The notes under the pieces are model-generated. The model saw only the letters and a list, made by a program, of their open reading frames with translations, did no database searches and was not told the DNA's origin. The position numbers were made by a program, and so were the translations under genes. This document shows, in pieces, positions 1 to 9,350 of a stretch of DNA of 64,000 nt. How positions within the stretch are numbered: position 1 is the first letter of the stretch; each line of letters starts with the position of its first letter. The DNA comes from Saprospiraceae bacterium. Its GTDB lineage: Bacteria; Bacteroidota; Bacteroidia; Chitinophagales; Saprospiraceae. Location of the stretch: NCBI GenBank assembly GCA_016714785.1, contig JADKCC010000013.1:122125-186124 (forward strand), given 5' to 3'.

Positions 1-460
1 ATATCGGATCATAACCAAAGCCTTCATTTCCAGATTTTTGTAATGCTATCTGACCTCGCACTACACCTTCAAAATACTTAACTTCCTTCCCATCTATCAT
101 AGCTATCACTGTCCTAAATTGTGCAGATCGATCTTCTTTGTCATAAAGTTCGTGGAGTAGTTTAGCCATATTATCACTGGGATTTCTCTGATCGCCAGCA
201 TATCTAGCTGTATGTACTCCAGGTGCTCCATCGATTGCATTCACTTCGAGACCAGTATCTTCAGAAAATGAAGTAGCTCCCGTACGATCGTACAAATATT
301 TGGCTTTGATGTAGGCATTTTCTTCCAATGTCAAACCTATCTCAGGAATATCTTCAGTGATCCCAATATCTACCAATCCTTTGATATCAAAATTTGGAAG
401 GATATTTTTTAACTCAGATAATTTATGAGTATTGGACGTGGCGAATATCAATGTCTTCAA
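1..460 (-). CDS. rdgB: RdgB/HAM1 non-canonical purine NTP pyrophosphatase (3' end cut by window)
   Basis: This is the N-terminal ~153 residues of the RdgB/HAM1 family, which hydrolyses dITP, XTP and ITP to the monophosphates and so cleans the nucleotide pool. The N-terminus reads LKTLIFATSNTHKLSEL, the usual 'ATxNxxK' nucleotide-binding start. It is followed by SFSEDTGLEV and DGAPGVHTARYAG, the family's metal and substrate motifs. No ATG is available: in this frame a TAA lies one codon before a TTG at 458-460, so TTG is the only reasonable start. The reading frame is open to position 1, and the last ~45 residues lie outside the window. It lies 38 bases downstream of the small gene at 499-930 on the same strand, so the two are probably co-transcribed. 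Confidence 0.93.
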   Translation of the reverse strand, partial: MKTLIFATSNTHKLSELKNILPNFDIKGLVDIGITEDIPEIGLTLEENAYIKAKYLYDRTGATSFSEDTGLEVNAIDGAPGVHTARYAGDQRNPSDNMAKLLHELYDKEDRSAQFRTVIAMIDGKEVKYFEGVVRGQIALQKSGNEGFGYDPI

Positions 461-498
461 GGCTTAATTTTGATTAGTTGGGTGAGTGTTAGTTTGGT

Positions 499-930
499 CT
501 ATTTCAAAAACATTTCTTGTAGTCTTGTCCACAATATTTGTTTTTTTTGTGGCACAGTAATCATTTCCCTTATGGTATCACATACAAGCAATCTCGACTT
601 GTCAAAATGGATGATCTCGTTCATTTTATAATCAATGTGCATACCCAACCTTTCAGGTGCAATGCCAAAAATGATCAAATCATTATAAGAAGGCACCACA
701 TTACTCAGAGAAATATTGCTTTCAGCTGGCAAAACTACCTTAATTAAATCAGAGTCAGGACTATATTTGATAGCTATCATCATTTTGTTTAATGTCTCCT
801 TTTCAGTATCACCAAAAGTTTGAGCGTCCGTAACAATGACTAACTTCTTCTGTCCTTCACCACTGATGGATATAGCATTTGTGTTGGTTTCTGGTATCAA
901 AAAAACTTGATCTGTAATGGAAAGCATCGA
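499..930 (-). CDS. Small conserved protein of unknown function upstream of rdgB
   Basis: A 143-residue protein is read from the ATG at 928-930. A longer in-frame ORF runs up to 1134, but a good promoter lies inside that extension and its translation is AT-rich, low-complexity sequence. The shorter start is therefore chosen. The protein has no signal peptide or membrane segment. It alternates beta-like and acidic stretches and ends KKQILWTRLQEMF. I do not recognise the family with certainty. The size, the alpha/beta pattern and the 'W..L..MF' ending faintly recall DNA polymerase III psi (HolD)-like proteins, which is only a suggestion. It is probably in an operon with rdgB. Confidence 0.7.
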   Translation of the reverse strand, partial: SMLSITDQVFLIPETNTNAISISGEGQKKLVIVTDAQTFGDTEKETLNKMMIAIKYSPDSDLIKVVLPAESNISLSNVVPSYNDLIIFGIAPERLGMHIDYKMNEIIHFDKSRLLVCDTIREMITVPQKKQILWTRLQEMFLK

Positions 931-1034
931 AATATAATTTCTAAATATGAAAAAATAAAGAATATTGTTTGAAAAATATAAAAAAATATCATCCAAAATA
1001 AAATATAATAAAATATGTTTTACATTTGTAGGTG

Positions 1035-1064
1035 CAAAATAAGAAGTTTTTGCTTGATAGACAA
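1035..1064 (-). promoter_or_regulatory. Bacteroidota-type promoter for the 499-930/rdgB operon
   Basis: On the minus strand a TTG (complement of 1062-1064) is followed after 20 bases by TATTTTG (complement of 1035-1041). This is close to the Bacteroidota sigma-A consensus TTG-N19..21-TAnnTTTG. It would give a leader of about 100 bases before the ATG at 930. It makes the longer ORF reading from 1134 unlikely. Confidence 0.5.
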
Positions 1065-1151
1065 ATTTAGCATTTGAATCTAATAAATTTATTGTCAAAT
1101 TGTCTATCCCTAACCAAACCAAATTGTTTAACACCTTAAATCAAACGTCCT

Positions 1152-2207
1152 ATGAGTTACCAATTTCAAGTTACTAAAGTAAATGAAACGTCGCTTCCAA
1201 AAGTAGATTTCAATAATATCCCTTTTGGAAAAACATTTTCTGATCACATGTTTGTGGCAGATTACATCAATGGCGAATGGACCAATCTAGAGATCAAACC
1301 AATAGAGCTTATCCCAACCCATCCTGGCAACATGGCTTGGCACTATGGTCAAGCGATATTTGAAGGAATGAAAGCGACAAGAGACGCAGAAGGTCATGCC
1401 CTTTTATTCAGACCAGAATTGCATGCGAAAAGACTTAACAACTCAGCAAAAAGAATGAGTATGCCAGAAGTCCCTGAAGAATTATTTTTACAAGCATTGC
1501 ACACACTGGTGGACATGGAAAAAGCCTGGATACCACCACAAACGGGATCTGCCCTATACATAAGACCATTTATGTATGCTACTGATGCTACCATTGGAGT
1601 AAAAGCATCAGATACTTATAAATTTATCATCTTTGTGATGCCTGTAGGTCCTTACTATACTAATCCAGTAAAATTGTTGGCACAAGATACTTATGTGCGT
1701 GCAGTAGTAGGTGGAGTAGGTGAAGCAAAAACAGCTGGGAATTATGCTGCATCTTTATTACCAGCTACTATGGCTCGTAAGGAAGGATATGACCAAGTAA
1801 TGTGGCTAGATGGTGTTCATAAAAAATTCATCCAGGAAGTAGGCACGATGAATATCTTCTTTGTAGTCGGTGATGAAATAATCACACCCAATTTGGATGG
1901 TGCGATCCTCGATGGCATCACTAGAAAATGTATGATTGAACTATTCAAGGACAAAGGATACAAGGTCACCGAAAGACCTATTACAATAGATGAAATAGTG
2001 GAAGCTAGTAAAAATGGCTCATTGGTCGAAATTTTTGGAACCGGCACGGCCGCTGTAGTAGCACCAGTTTCACATCTGAAGTACAAAGATGAGATCATAG
2101 AACTCGATATGGCTAAAAGAAATATTAGCAAATGGGCCTATGACACTATCAATGGCATAAGAAACAGAACCATAGAAGACAAATTCGGCTGGATCGTTGA
2201 AGCTTAA
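1152..2207 (+). CDS. ilvE: Branched-chain amino acid aminotransferase
   Basis: A 351-residue class IV PLP aminotransferase that interconverts Leu/Ile/Val and their 2-oxo acids in the cytoplasm. Seen directly: HYGQAIFEGMKA near residue 64 (the family's 'G..xFEG' substrate loop), the PLP lysine in GEAKTAGNYA (Lys193), QEVGTMNIFF (about 228-237, the IlvE signature region) and the phosphate-binding GTGTAAVV. The length fits the long, eukaryote-like BCAT subtype common in Bacteroidota. It is a single gene, divergent from the 499-930/rdgB operon and followed by a strong hairpin terminator, so it is probably monocistronic. Confidence 0.96.
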   Translation: MSYQFQVTKVNETSLPKVDFNNIPFGKTFSDHMFVADYINGEWTNLEIKPIELIPTHPGNMAWHYGQAIFEGMKATRDAEGHALLFRPELHAKRLNNSAKRMSMPEVPEELFLQALHTLVDMEKAWIPPQTGSALYIRPFMYATDATIGVKASDTYKFIIFVMPVGPYYTNPVKLLAQDTYVRAVVGGVGEAKTAGNYAASLLPATMARKEGYDQVMWLDGVHKKFIQEVGTMNIFFVVGDEIITPNLDGAILDGITRKCMIELFKDKGYKVTERPITIDEIVEASKNGSLVEIFGTGTAAVVAPVSHLKYKDEIIELDMAKRNISKWAYDTINGIRNRTIEDKFGWIVEA

Positions 2208-2337
2208 ACTTAAGCACCGAGGTAAAAGCAATAGAGTTGCAAAGAAATTTAAGTTCATAAAAATTTTAGAATGAACCATGGTGGAACATCATTCTTGATT
2301 GATGCAAATTAATTCTTTCAACTTTAGAAAACTGTTT

Positions 2338-2374
2338 AAGAAAGGGAATTTTATAACGTAAGATTCCCTTTCTT
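2338..2374 (+). terminator. Intrinsic terminator after ilvE
   Basis: A perfect 12-bp stem (AAGAAAGGGAAT / ATTCCCTTTCTT) with a 13-base loop. It lies 130 bases after the ilvE stop and has T-rich sequence in its right arm and beyond. Confidence 0.8.
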
Positions 2375-2564
2375 CAATTATATTACTCAGGCTTCTCATT
2401 TTACATGTTATTAAATCAAAAAAATATCAAATGCTATGTCAGATTTAGCTAGTTGAACTTTAACTTTAAAAATTATTAGAAATATAATTGCAAACGCAAT
2501 AAATTTACTTTAATACTTTCCAAAATCAAATATTATCCTTTTCTTGCACCAAAATATATTTGAG

Positions 2565-3296
2565 ATGCATAGAGAGATACAAACTTGGTACAGTCCAGCA
2601 CTTAATAAAAATATGGAAATAGTAGAATATGGTCATTTTGGGCCAGCTATATTATTATTACCTACGGCTGCAGCAGATTATCTAGAGTATGAGCGTTTTT
2701 TACTAATAGACGCTATTGCAAAATATATAGAAGCAGGAAAAGTCAAAGTGTATTCTATCAATTCTATCAATAATGAAAGCTGGCTAAATAACAAAATAGA
2801 TGGTAGAAGTAAAGTGGTAAGACATAATCAGTTTAATCACTATGTATATCATGAAGTAGTACCATTTATAAAAGGCAGGACTAGCACAGATACGCCTATC
2901 ATCACTTGCGGGGCTTCATTTGGAGCACTACACGCAGCTAATCTCTTTTTCAAAAATCCATGGGCTATTCGAGGTTGTATAGCCATGTCAGGATTGTATG
3001 ATCTTGGTGAATATACCAAAAGTTATTGGGATGATGACTGTTACTGGAATAGTCCAATGCACTACTTAAAAGATCTACAGGATGAAAACCATCTAAACAT
3101 GATCCGAAGTTCTAATCATATCAATGTACTCACAGGATCAGGAGATTATGAAGACCCTAATGGATCTAGATATATTTCAGGCTTATTACATCACCGTGGC
3201 ATTCCCCACAATTTAGATGTTTGGGGATATGATATAAAACATGACTGGCCAACATGGAGGGCTATGTTACCTTATTTATTGGAAACAAAATTTTAA
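2565..3296 (+). CDS. Esterase of the alpha/beta-hydrolase fold
   Basis: A cytoplasmic serine hydrolase of the putative-esterase (esterase D-like) type, 243 residues from the ATG at 2565. An upstream in-frame TTG at 2544 would add seven residues, but family members begin near 'xREYxxWxSPxLxRxME', which matches MHREIQTWYSPALNKNME. The nucleophile elbow is GASFG (about residue 119). The C-terminal KHDWPTW supplies the likely catalytic His, and GSGDYEDP is the probable acid-bearing turn. No signal peptide is present. The natural substrate cannot be told from sequence. It stands alone between ilvE and the minus-strand TPR/AAA operon. Confidence 0.85.
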   Translation: MHREIQTWYSPALNKNMEIVEYGHFGPAILLLPTAAADYLEYERFLLIDAIAKYIEAGKVKVYSINSINNESWLNNKIDGRSKVVRHNQFNHYVYHEVVPFIKGRTSTDTPIITCGASFGALHAANLFFKNPWAIRGCIAMSGLYDLGEYTKSYWDDDCYWNSPMHYLKDLQDENHLNMIRSSNHINVLTGSGDYEDPNGSRYISGLLHHRGIPHNLDVWGYDIKHDWPTWRAMLPYLLETKF

Positions 3297-3605
3297 TTCT
3301 AATATGTCATATTTGGGTCTAAAAACACTAAGTTGACAATATTAAATTAATCAACCTAAATCTACTTTGTCTTATTTGAATAAAAATAAGTTTTCTCATC
3401 ACTCTGTGGTTCAAAATGACCAAGGCTGACTCCCTTAATCTCCCTATGTTAAACTCTAATACTAGGTCATTTCAAAGGAGTTTTAGCGACTGAGAAACCC
3501 CTTTTTTAGTCTCAAATTTTTTAAAATACTAATTTGACAAAGTATAACTAAATCAGGCAATTACATTTATTTCTCAGTAATACCATTTATCTTTATGCGA
3601 ATGTC
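3297..3605. other. Intergenic stretch with a short dispersed-type motif
   Basis: No ORF or RNA gene is visible here. The stretch separates the end of the esterase gene from the end of the minus-strand TPR operon. Around 3469-3512 there is a GGTCATTTCAAAGGAG...AGCGACTGAGAAACCCC run, a kind of sequence that recurs between genes in Bacteroidota. A looser relative with AAGGAG...GCGAAACCC and a T-run is at 7264-7306. Confidence 0.4.
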
Positions 3606-4868
3606 CTACTCTCTTATAAGAATATAATTGATATACCACTGATAACCAATTAAACTCAGTACTGGCAAAAAATACAAGTTGGAGAAGAATGTACCTGCAA
3701 TTAACGATAAAACACAATCCAAAACAACCAAAGTGGAAATACCTATTGTAAAATAGTGTAGTTTTTTACGATTAAAATCAAAGTAAGGATTGTTCATACT
3801 ACCCAATGGGATCATAAGAGCAAATGATAGAAGGGCTGCTGAAAGAAGTCCGTCATTTTTTATAAATACAAAGGCTAGTAAAAACACAATACTTAATCCC
3901 AAAGCAGCTCCCACCAATCTTGCAGACTGCTTTTGATCTTCTGTCAATGTAAGTCTTCCATAAGGATTTGTTAGAAGATATAAATTCATCAGTGGTGAAA
4001 AAATCCATGTGGAAATGAAAAACAACAAAATTAAAACAATAAATGGCAAGAGATAAGGAAGTAATCCATCGTTACTTTTTGCTATGCCAATCAATATCCT
4101 ATATAATACGTATCCACCTATTATAAACGCCCATTGTTGATTTCCTTTTAATTTGCCCAACCAAAGCATGATCATCAAAAAGTATCTATACACCGGAAAA
4201 CGCGCTTTCATACCTTCGAGCATTCCACTTTTGGCGTATTCATTCATAGGATTGACCTTAAGCGCTTCTTTAAAATGCACTAATGCGTCTGCAGATTTGC
4301 CATGATGCAACATGCCCCACCCTACATTTGCATGGGTACTTGCATTATTGGGATCAGTGGCCAATGATTTATTGATGGTTTGATAGGCTTCATCTTTTCT
4401 CCCCAAACTTACAAGTGCTGAAGATCTGGCATTCAGTGCATCTACATTTTCGGCATCCAACTCAAGTGCTGTATCCGCACATGCCAATGCTTGGTTAAAT
4501 TCTTTCATTTGCAAAAGAATATTTGATTTGAAGGCAAAAAAATCAGCATTGCTAGGTTCCATGCTGATGGCCTGCTCCATCAATTCTAAAGCCTTTTTAT
4601 ATTTGCGCTCAGTTCCCTTTATAGTAGCCAATAGATAAAATATAAAAGGATCATCAGGGTGTTTTGATAGTATAATTTGACAGAGCTCTTCAGCCTCGGC
4701 ATACTCACCAATGCCGGCTTTTGCGATGGCCATCATTTTCATAAGCTCTGGACCTTCATAGCCTGTCGCCATCAAACGGATGAGTATATGTTCTGCTTGT
4801 TCAAATCTTCCTTGAGAAAGCAGAACATCAGCATGAGACATCTGGCGGAGAAAATCAGCTTGATTCAT
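3606..4868 (-). CDS. TPR protein with a C-terminal membrane domain
   Basis: A 420-residue protein in two halves. Residues ~1-220 are about six tetratricopeptide repeats, with repeated 'A...Y..A..L...AL.LDP.N' spacing. Residues ~225-420 hold five or six hydrophobic helices (for example a segment rich in LLPFIVLILLFFIST). The TPR part is probably a cytoplasmic docking surface fixed to the inner membrane. Its start codon is one base after the stop of the AAA ATPase gene, so translation is likely coupled and the two probably work together. The function is unknown. A membrane adaptor that presents clients to, or recruits, the neighbouring ATPase is an inference from gene order only. Confidence 0.85.
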   Translation of the reverse strand: MNQADFLRQMSHADVLLSQGRFEQAEHILIRLMATGYEGPELMKMMAIAKAGIGEYAEAEELCQIILSKHPDDPFIFYLLATIKGTERKYKKALELMEQAISMEPSNADFFAFKSNILLQMKEFNQALACADTALELDAENVDALNARSSALVSLGRKDEAYQTINKSLATDPNNASTHANVGWGMLHHGKSADALVHFKEALKVNPMNEYAKSGMLEGMKARFPVYRYFLMIMLWLGKLKGNQQWAFIIGGYVLYRILIGIAKSNDGLLPYLLPFIVLILLFFISTWIFSPLMNLYLLTNPYGRLTLTEDQKQSARLVGAALGLSIVFLLAFVFIKNDGLLSAALLSFALMIPLGSMNNPYFDFNRKKLHYFTIGISTLVVLDCVLSLIAGTFFSNLYFLPVLSLIGYQWYINYILIRE

Positions 4869-4869
4869 A

Positions 4870-6213
4870 CTATTTTATATATTTAAGTATTTCGTCATAT
4901 ATTCCTGATTCATTGGCAAATAGTGCATAATTTTTTGCAGTATTAAACCATTCTCTTGTACTTGCATGGTGTTTTTTGCTCGCTTGTATTAGATCATTGG
5001 TATTGATAGGTTCTGGCACACCTGTCTTCAAAGCAATTTTTAACTTTTCTTCTATGGCAATATCTACCATTGCTTTAATATCTGCCCCAGAAAAATACTT
5101 TGTATGCTCAACTATCTTTTTATAATCAATTTTTTCCTTGGGCTTTTCATTCATGATGATTTCAAGGATTTTTTCTTTACTCAACTGGTCTGGTGGAGGG
5201 ACAAAAATTATTCTGTCAAATCTGCCGGGTCTTCTAAATGCAGGATCCAAATGCCATGGTGCATTGGTAGCCCCAATCACCAAAATACCATCATTACTCC
5301 CATCTACACCGTCCAATTCGGAAAGAAACTGATTGATCACATGTCTGCCAGAGGAATTTTTCATATCCGATCTACTTGCACCCAACGCATCAACCTCATC
5401 AAAAAATAGAACACATGGCGTATTCCTCCTAGCTACTTCAAATATATAACCCATATTTTTTTCGCTCCGACCTATCCACATGTCTAGTATGTCACTGATG
5501 CCAACGCTTATAAAATTAGCATTGATCTCTCCTGCGGTAGCCTTCGCAAGATAAGTCTTGCCGCAACCTGGTGGACCATACAGCAGAATCCCTCCGCCAA
5601 TTTTTTTTCCATAAGCCGCATAAAGTTCCGCATTTTCTAATGGTTTGATGATTTTAAGGTCGATCTCTTCCTTTACTTTTTCCATCCCGCCGACATCTTT
5701 AAAACTGATATCTGGCTTTTCCATAAAAAAATCCTTATCGTCTAGCCCTCCTTCAAAACCAAACCCAAAAGGATCATCTTCGTCAAAATCATCTTCATCA
5801 CCAAAATCAAAGGATGGCATGCGCAAGTTTTCATCAAGCTCTTTATCTTCAAAATCTGGATTATGTTCCAATATGCGTTCATACATCTCTTGCGCATAGT
5901 CAATAGACTTTTCCCTTACCAATGATTTAGCACAAATTACCAACATCCGTTCCGTAACTTTTTGTCTTGAAACCAATTCCTCAACTATAACGATTACCGC
6001 TGAATACTTGCCACGTCTAAAATATATTTCAGCCAATCCTTCTTTGGCTTTAATATTATTTTTATCATATTCCAATACTATTTGGTATTCTGTTTCAGCA
6101 TTTTCCAGTTGATTGAGATGAAAATACTTATCACCCAACATTACTCTAAGTGGCAGATTGTCTGGAGAAGATTGGAGTACTTCTTTTAATGTTTCTATAT
6201 CTTTATTGCTCAT
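4870..6213 (-). CDS. AAA+ ATPase with N-terminal TPRs
   Basis: A 447-residue classic AAA ATPase (CDC48/FtsH-like ATPase module). Residues 1-120 look like TPRs. Residues ~130-165 are a very acidic linker (DFGDEDDFDEDDPFGFGF). The AAA module follows: Walker A GPPGCGKT (213-220), Walker B LFFDEVDA (269-276), and the second region of homology with NAP...AFRRPGRFDR (317-334) carrying both arginine fingers. A C-terminal helical lid completes it. There is no protease or zinc motif, so it is an unfoldase or remodeller rather than FtsH. It is the middle gene of a three-gene minus-strand operon, 36 bases after the upstream gene and one base before the TPR membrane gene. Confidence 0.92.
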   Translation of the reverse strand: MSNKDIETLKEVLQSSPDNLPLRVMLGDKYFHLNQLENAETEYQIVLEYDKNNIKAKEGLAEIYFRRGKYSAVIVIVEELVSRQKVTERMLVICAKSLVREKSIDYAQEMYERILEHNPDFEDKELDENLRMPSFDFGDEDDFDEDDPFGFGFEGGLDDKDFFMEKPDISFKDVGGMEKVKEEIDLKIIKPLENAELYAAYGKKIGGGILLYGPPGCGKTYLAKATAGEINANFISVGISDILDMWIGRSEKNMGYIFEVARRNTPCVLFFDEVDALGASRSDMKNSSGRHVINQFLSELDGVDGSNDGILVIGATNAPWHLDPAFRRPGRFDRIIFVPPPDQLSKEKILEIIMNEKPKEKIDYKKIVEHTKYFSGADIKAMVDIAIEEKLKIALKTGVPEPINTNDLIQASKKHHASTREWFNTAKNYALFANESGIYDEILKYIK

Positions 6214-6249
6214 GGCTATTGTTTTAATAATTTACTGCCTTCTATTTTG

Positions 6250-7071
6250 TCATTGTACATAAGACTTTTTAAAACCCATGTACATCTCCAATTTTGAACG
6301 CTTTAATTCTTCAAAAGTAATTTTGTCCAATTGCATTTCCAAAAGAATTTTTGTCTCATTCACCCTTATCAAGGTATGATCCAAGATTTCAGTTCTGAAG
6401 CCACCTTTACTGGTGTGGTACTTTTCTTGTGCTTCATCTAATATGATATCTAAAAACTTAGTAAACACATCAAAAGTATCTTTTTTACCATGATATAACA
6501 ATGAAATCAAAAATCTGTTGCCATTGATAAAATCTAGGTCTTCAAAAAGGTCTTCTACATCATCATTTACTTCTGTCACAAGATCATAATATCTCCAATC
6601 TGAAAGTTTGCCGCAATTAGGGGTTAGCCTATAAGATTCGTAGATCAATCTACGCAATAACTTGACATCACAAGATTTATAAAAATAAAAATATTCCATA
6701 TCCAACCTTAATGGAGTCTTATACGCTCGAAGCTCCAATTCATGCTTTTCGTACTTACGGATATGATTCAAATAAGATACAGTATCCTGTTTATAAATAT
6801 TAAATACCTGAAGCTTATCTATAATATTATTCCAATGTCCATTTAACTTTGTCTCATCAGTTACCCAATTTGCTTCTAAGTGCGCATCTAAGTGATAGAT
6901 AGCAGTTTGTAATGCAATAAGCTTTTTAATAAATATTTCGTTTGCAATACTATTTTCGCTCCCTACCTTCAAAAGTTCTGGAAATAATCTGTAATTAAAA
7001 AGTGCAACTATCTTTTCTTGTAGCGCATTTTCATCTATATGTGGCTCGAACATTTCAATTAATTTATACAT
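6250..7071 (-). CDS. Unknown helical protein, first gene of the AAA/TPR operon
   Basis: A protein of 273 residues from the Met at 7071 (MYKLIEMFEPHIDENAL). An in-frame ATG at 7116 adds 15 residues (MFRHNNNWIFTSLFD) that look less protein-like, so the start is uncertain. It is rich in Leu, Glu, Lys and Tyr, predicted all-helical, without signal peptide or membrane helices. I do not recognise the family. Its place 36 bases before the AAA ATPase gene suggests that it belongs to the same complex or pathway, for instance as a substrate adaptor. That is inference. Confidence 0.75.
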   Translation of the reverse strand: MYKLIEMFEPHIDENALQEKIVALFNYRLFPELLKVGSENSIANEIFIKKLIALQTAIYHLDAHLEANWVTDETKLNGHWNNIIDKLQVFNIYKQDTVSYLNHIRKYEKHELELRAYKTPLRLDMEYFYFYKSCDVKLLRRLIYESYRLTPNCGKLSDWRYYDLVTEVNDDVEDLFEDLDFINGNRFLISLLYHGKKDTFDVFTKFLDIILDEAQEKYHTSKGGFRTEILDHTLIRVNETKILLEMQLDKITFEELKRSKLEMYMGFKKSYVQ

Positions 7072-7116
7072 ATCAAAAAGGGACGTAAAAATCCAATTAT
7101 TATTATGTCTAAACAA

Positions 7117-7549
7117 ATTTAAAGTTCATTTTTTTTTCAAATTACTTTTACTTTCTTCCAATCTTAGAATAAATATCTTCAGAAATCCTTTGAAATACAC
7201 ACAAAGAAAATTTCACTCTGTTTAGAAAATCCCAACAAAAACAAGATAAAACTGCTTAGTTTTAAGGAGACATAAAAGACAGCGAAACCCAAAGACGTGT
7301 TTTTTAATTTAGGTATTCTTGAATTATTTAAATATTGAGTAAGCTCCTAAAAGTATAATTTTGCCACAAAGGTACGAAAACACAAAAAACCCAAATTCCA
7401 TATAGTTAATAATCAATACTTTATAAACCTTAGAATCTTAGAGTCTCAATGGCAATCTGACATTTTTGATTTTTCAGAGTGGGCTCAATGTTAAGTCATT
7501 AAATAATTAATCTTTAGCTTCTTTTATATCAAGTTAAAAGAAAAAGATA
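7117..7549. other. Intergenic region between the LysM gene and the AAA operon
   Basis: No protein-like ORF is visible. The stretch is AT-rich and should contain the promoter of the AAA/TPR operon on the minus strand. A motif at 7264-7306 (AAGGAG...GCGAAACCC...GTTTTTT) loosely resembles that at 3475-3512. No strong hairpin was found. Confidence 0.4.
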
Positions 7550-8515
7550 TCACTGCTCATACTTGATATTGACCTTAAACCTTCCATCAAGAATTTTTAA
7601 ATCTTTGGCAATGGACGGACTAATGATGATCTGAATGTCACTTGCATAAGTACCTACTGGTATCTTTCCCAATACTTTAGCTTTGATGTGTGTTTTAAGC
7701 ATTGGATTATAGACATCCATCATAGTGCCTGGTCTTGCTTCATTGTGTAACACATAATAACTACTGACGTTCAATGCCGCCTTGTCCCAATACCCAATAA
7801 CATCTGATAAATAATATTTTACAATTTTCATATTTTCCTGTTCTTTTACTTCAGGAGCAGTCTTAATGGGAAGATTTACCACTTTAGTGACAAGTGACTC
7901 TTTGGTAGCTTGTTCTTTTTTTACTTTATTTAAGTTTGATACAGTCTCATTATTTGAGTTATCAGTTTTAACTTTTGTGGGTTTCAAAGGTCTGTCTTTT
8001 ATGGCAATCCAACCTACAAGAAGTTCTTCACCTATTTTGACATCTTTAGACTTTTTGTTATTGAGGGCTAGTAGTACATTGACATCAGTATCAAAATACT
8101 CCTTGGCGATCCTGTAGAGATTATCACCTTTTTTTACTTTATATTTTACTTTTATATTTGCTCGATTATCAGTGTTTTTGGGCACAATTTGAGCTATAAT
8201 AGTTTTAAGAATGGGTACTTTTACAATCTTGCCGTCATTGTTCGGATTTTTGGGATTCATTCTGTTTTCTCTCAACAACTTTTCCTCGTTGATCTGAAAA
8301 ACTTCGGCAAGATCGTAAATAGTTATACCCTGGTCACATTTGTGACTATAATAAATATCATTCTCAGGGAGAACGTCCACGACGATCTCGGATCCTGAAG
8401 AAAAAAATCGGTTGCTATGGTTTTGACCTTTGAGTCCGACACTAACAAGCAAAAGTAAAAAAAGCGTACTTTTACATTTTTTTAGCCTGTCAATCTGAAC
8501 AACAATAGTCATCAT
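7550..8515 (-). CDS. Secreted LysM-domain protein with RlpA-like C-terminus
   Basis: A 321-residue exported protein. A signal peptide (KCKSTLFLLLLVSVGLKG) is followed by two LysM-like peptidoglycan-binding modules. The first is at ~65-105 (GITIYDLAEVFQINEEKLL...NP) and the second at ~122-170 (KYKVKKGDNLYRIAKEYFDTD). A Lys/Thr-rich linker follows. The C-terminal ~85 residues (SSYYVLHNEARPGTMMDVYNP...KVLGKIP) resemble a double-psi beta-barrel of the RlpA type. The protein probably binds cell-wall glycan in the periplasm. The typical catalytic residues of lytic RlpA are not obvious, so a structural role is as likely as an enzymatic one. It is transcribed divergently from kdsB. Confidence 0.82.
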   Translation of the reverse strand: MMTIVVQIDRLKKCKSTLFLLLLVSVGLKGQNHSNRFFSSGSEIVVDVLPENDIYYSHKCDQGITIYDLAEVFQINEEKLLRENRMNPKNPNNDGKIVKVPILKTIIAQIVPKNTDNRANIKVKYKVKKGDNLYRIAKEYFDTDVNVLLALNNKKSKDVKIGEELLVGWIAIKDRPLKPTKVKTDNSNNETVSNLNKVKKEQATKESLVTKVVNLPIKTAPEVKEQENMKIVKYYLSDVIGYWDKAALNVSSYYVLHNEARPGTMMDVYNPMLKTHIKAKVLGKIPVGTYASDIQIIISPSIAKDLKILDGRFKVNIKYEQ

Positions 8516-8600
8516 TTATAAATTACTATTAAAACAAGGGCAAATATATTACATTTATTTATAATATATATAATTTCATAGAAAATAATTTTATTTCAAT

Positions 8601-9350
8601 TTGAAAACCACCATCATCATACCGGCCAGATTAGCATCAACGAGACTTCCAGAGAAGCCGTTAGCAGACATTTTTGGTAAGAGTCTCATCATGCATGTCT
8701 ATCAACAAGCGACCAAAGTTGCCTCAGCAGCAGAAGTTATCGTAGCCACTGATCATGAAAAAATATACCAACACGTTATAGATCATGGTGGTAAAGCTAT
8801 CATGACCTCAGTAAACCATATATCAGGAACAGATAGAATTGCAGAAGTAGCAAAAGATTTGGATAGTGATATCATAATCAATTTGCAAGGAGACGAGCCA
8901 CTAATCCATCCACAACAGATAGAAGATTTAATTATTTTAATGAATCGGTCTGAAGTATATATAGGAACTCAGTGCATAGCCATATCTGATCCTGACCAAT
9001 TGTTTGATTATAATGTTGTCAAAGTGACCAGAGATTATAATGATAAGGCACTCTATTTTTCAAGACAAGCGATACCAGCAGTAAGAGACTTAGGTTATGA
9101 TAAGTGGATGACCAAAACTGCATATTTTAGGCACATAGGCATGTATGGATTTAAAAAAGAAACTTTACTAAAGCTTACCTCATTGGCACCGACAGCTTAT
9201 GAACGCGCCGAGTCGCTGGAACAGTTAAGATGGCTCCAGCATGGTTACCAAGTACACTGCGCTGAAACAAATTATACCTCTATAGGTATAGATACACCTG
9301 AAGATCTTGAAAAAGTGAGAGATTTGTTTTTTAGAGAAATGTTCCGTTAA
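8601..9350 (+). CDS. kdsB: 3-deoxy-manno-octulosonate cytidylyltransferase
   Basis: A 249-residue CMP-Kdo synthetase that activates Kdo with CTP for lipid A core synthesis. The N-terminal IIIPARLASTRLPEKPL is the family nucleotide-binding signature. NLQGDEPLI, SRQAIP and the HIGMYGF segment are also typical. Length matches the family (about 245-260). The start is TTG at 8601: no ATG occurs before residue 30, and the signature must begin almost at residue 1. The 3' end overlaps the convergent cytidine deaminase gene by 20 bases, so the two messages are antisense to each other there. Confidence 0.95.
   Translation: MKTTIIIPARLASTRLPEKPLADIFGKSLIMHVYQQATKVASAAEVIVATDHEKIYQHVIDHGGKAIMTSVNHISGTDRIAEVAKDLDSDIIINLQGDEPLIHPQQIEDLIILMNRSEVYIGTQCIAISDPDQLFDYNVVKVTRDYNDKALYFSRQAIPAVRDLGYDKWMTKTAYFRHIGMYGFKKETLLKLTSLAPTAYERAESLEQLRWLQHGYQVHCAETNYTSIGIDTPEDLEKVRDLFFREMFR

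Noticed and set aside
931..1134. N-terminal 68-residue extension of the 499-930 gene
   Set aside because: A promoter lies inside it and its composition (LLYFILDDIFLYFSNNILYF) reflects AT-rich non-coding DNA.
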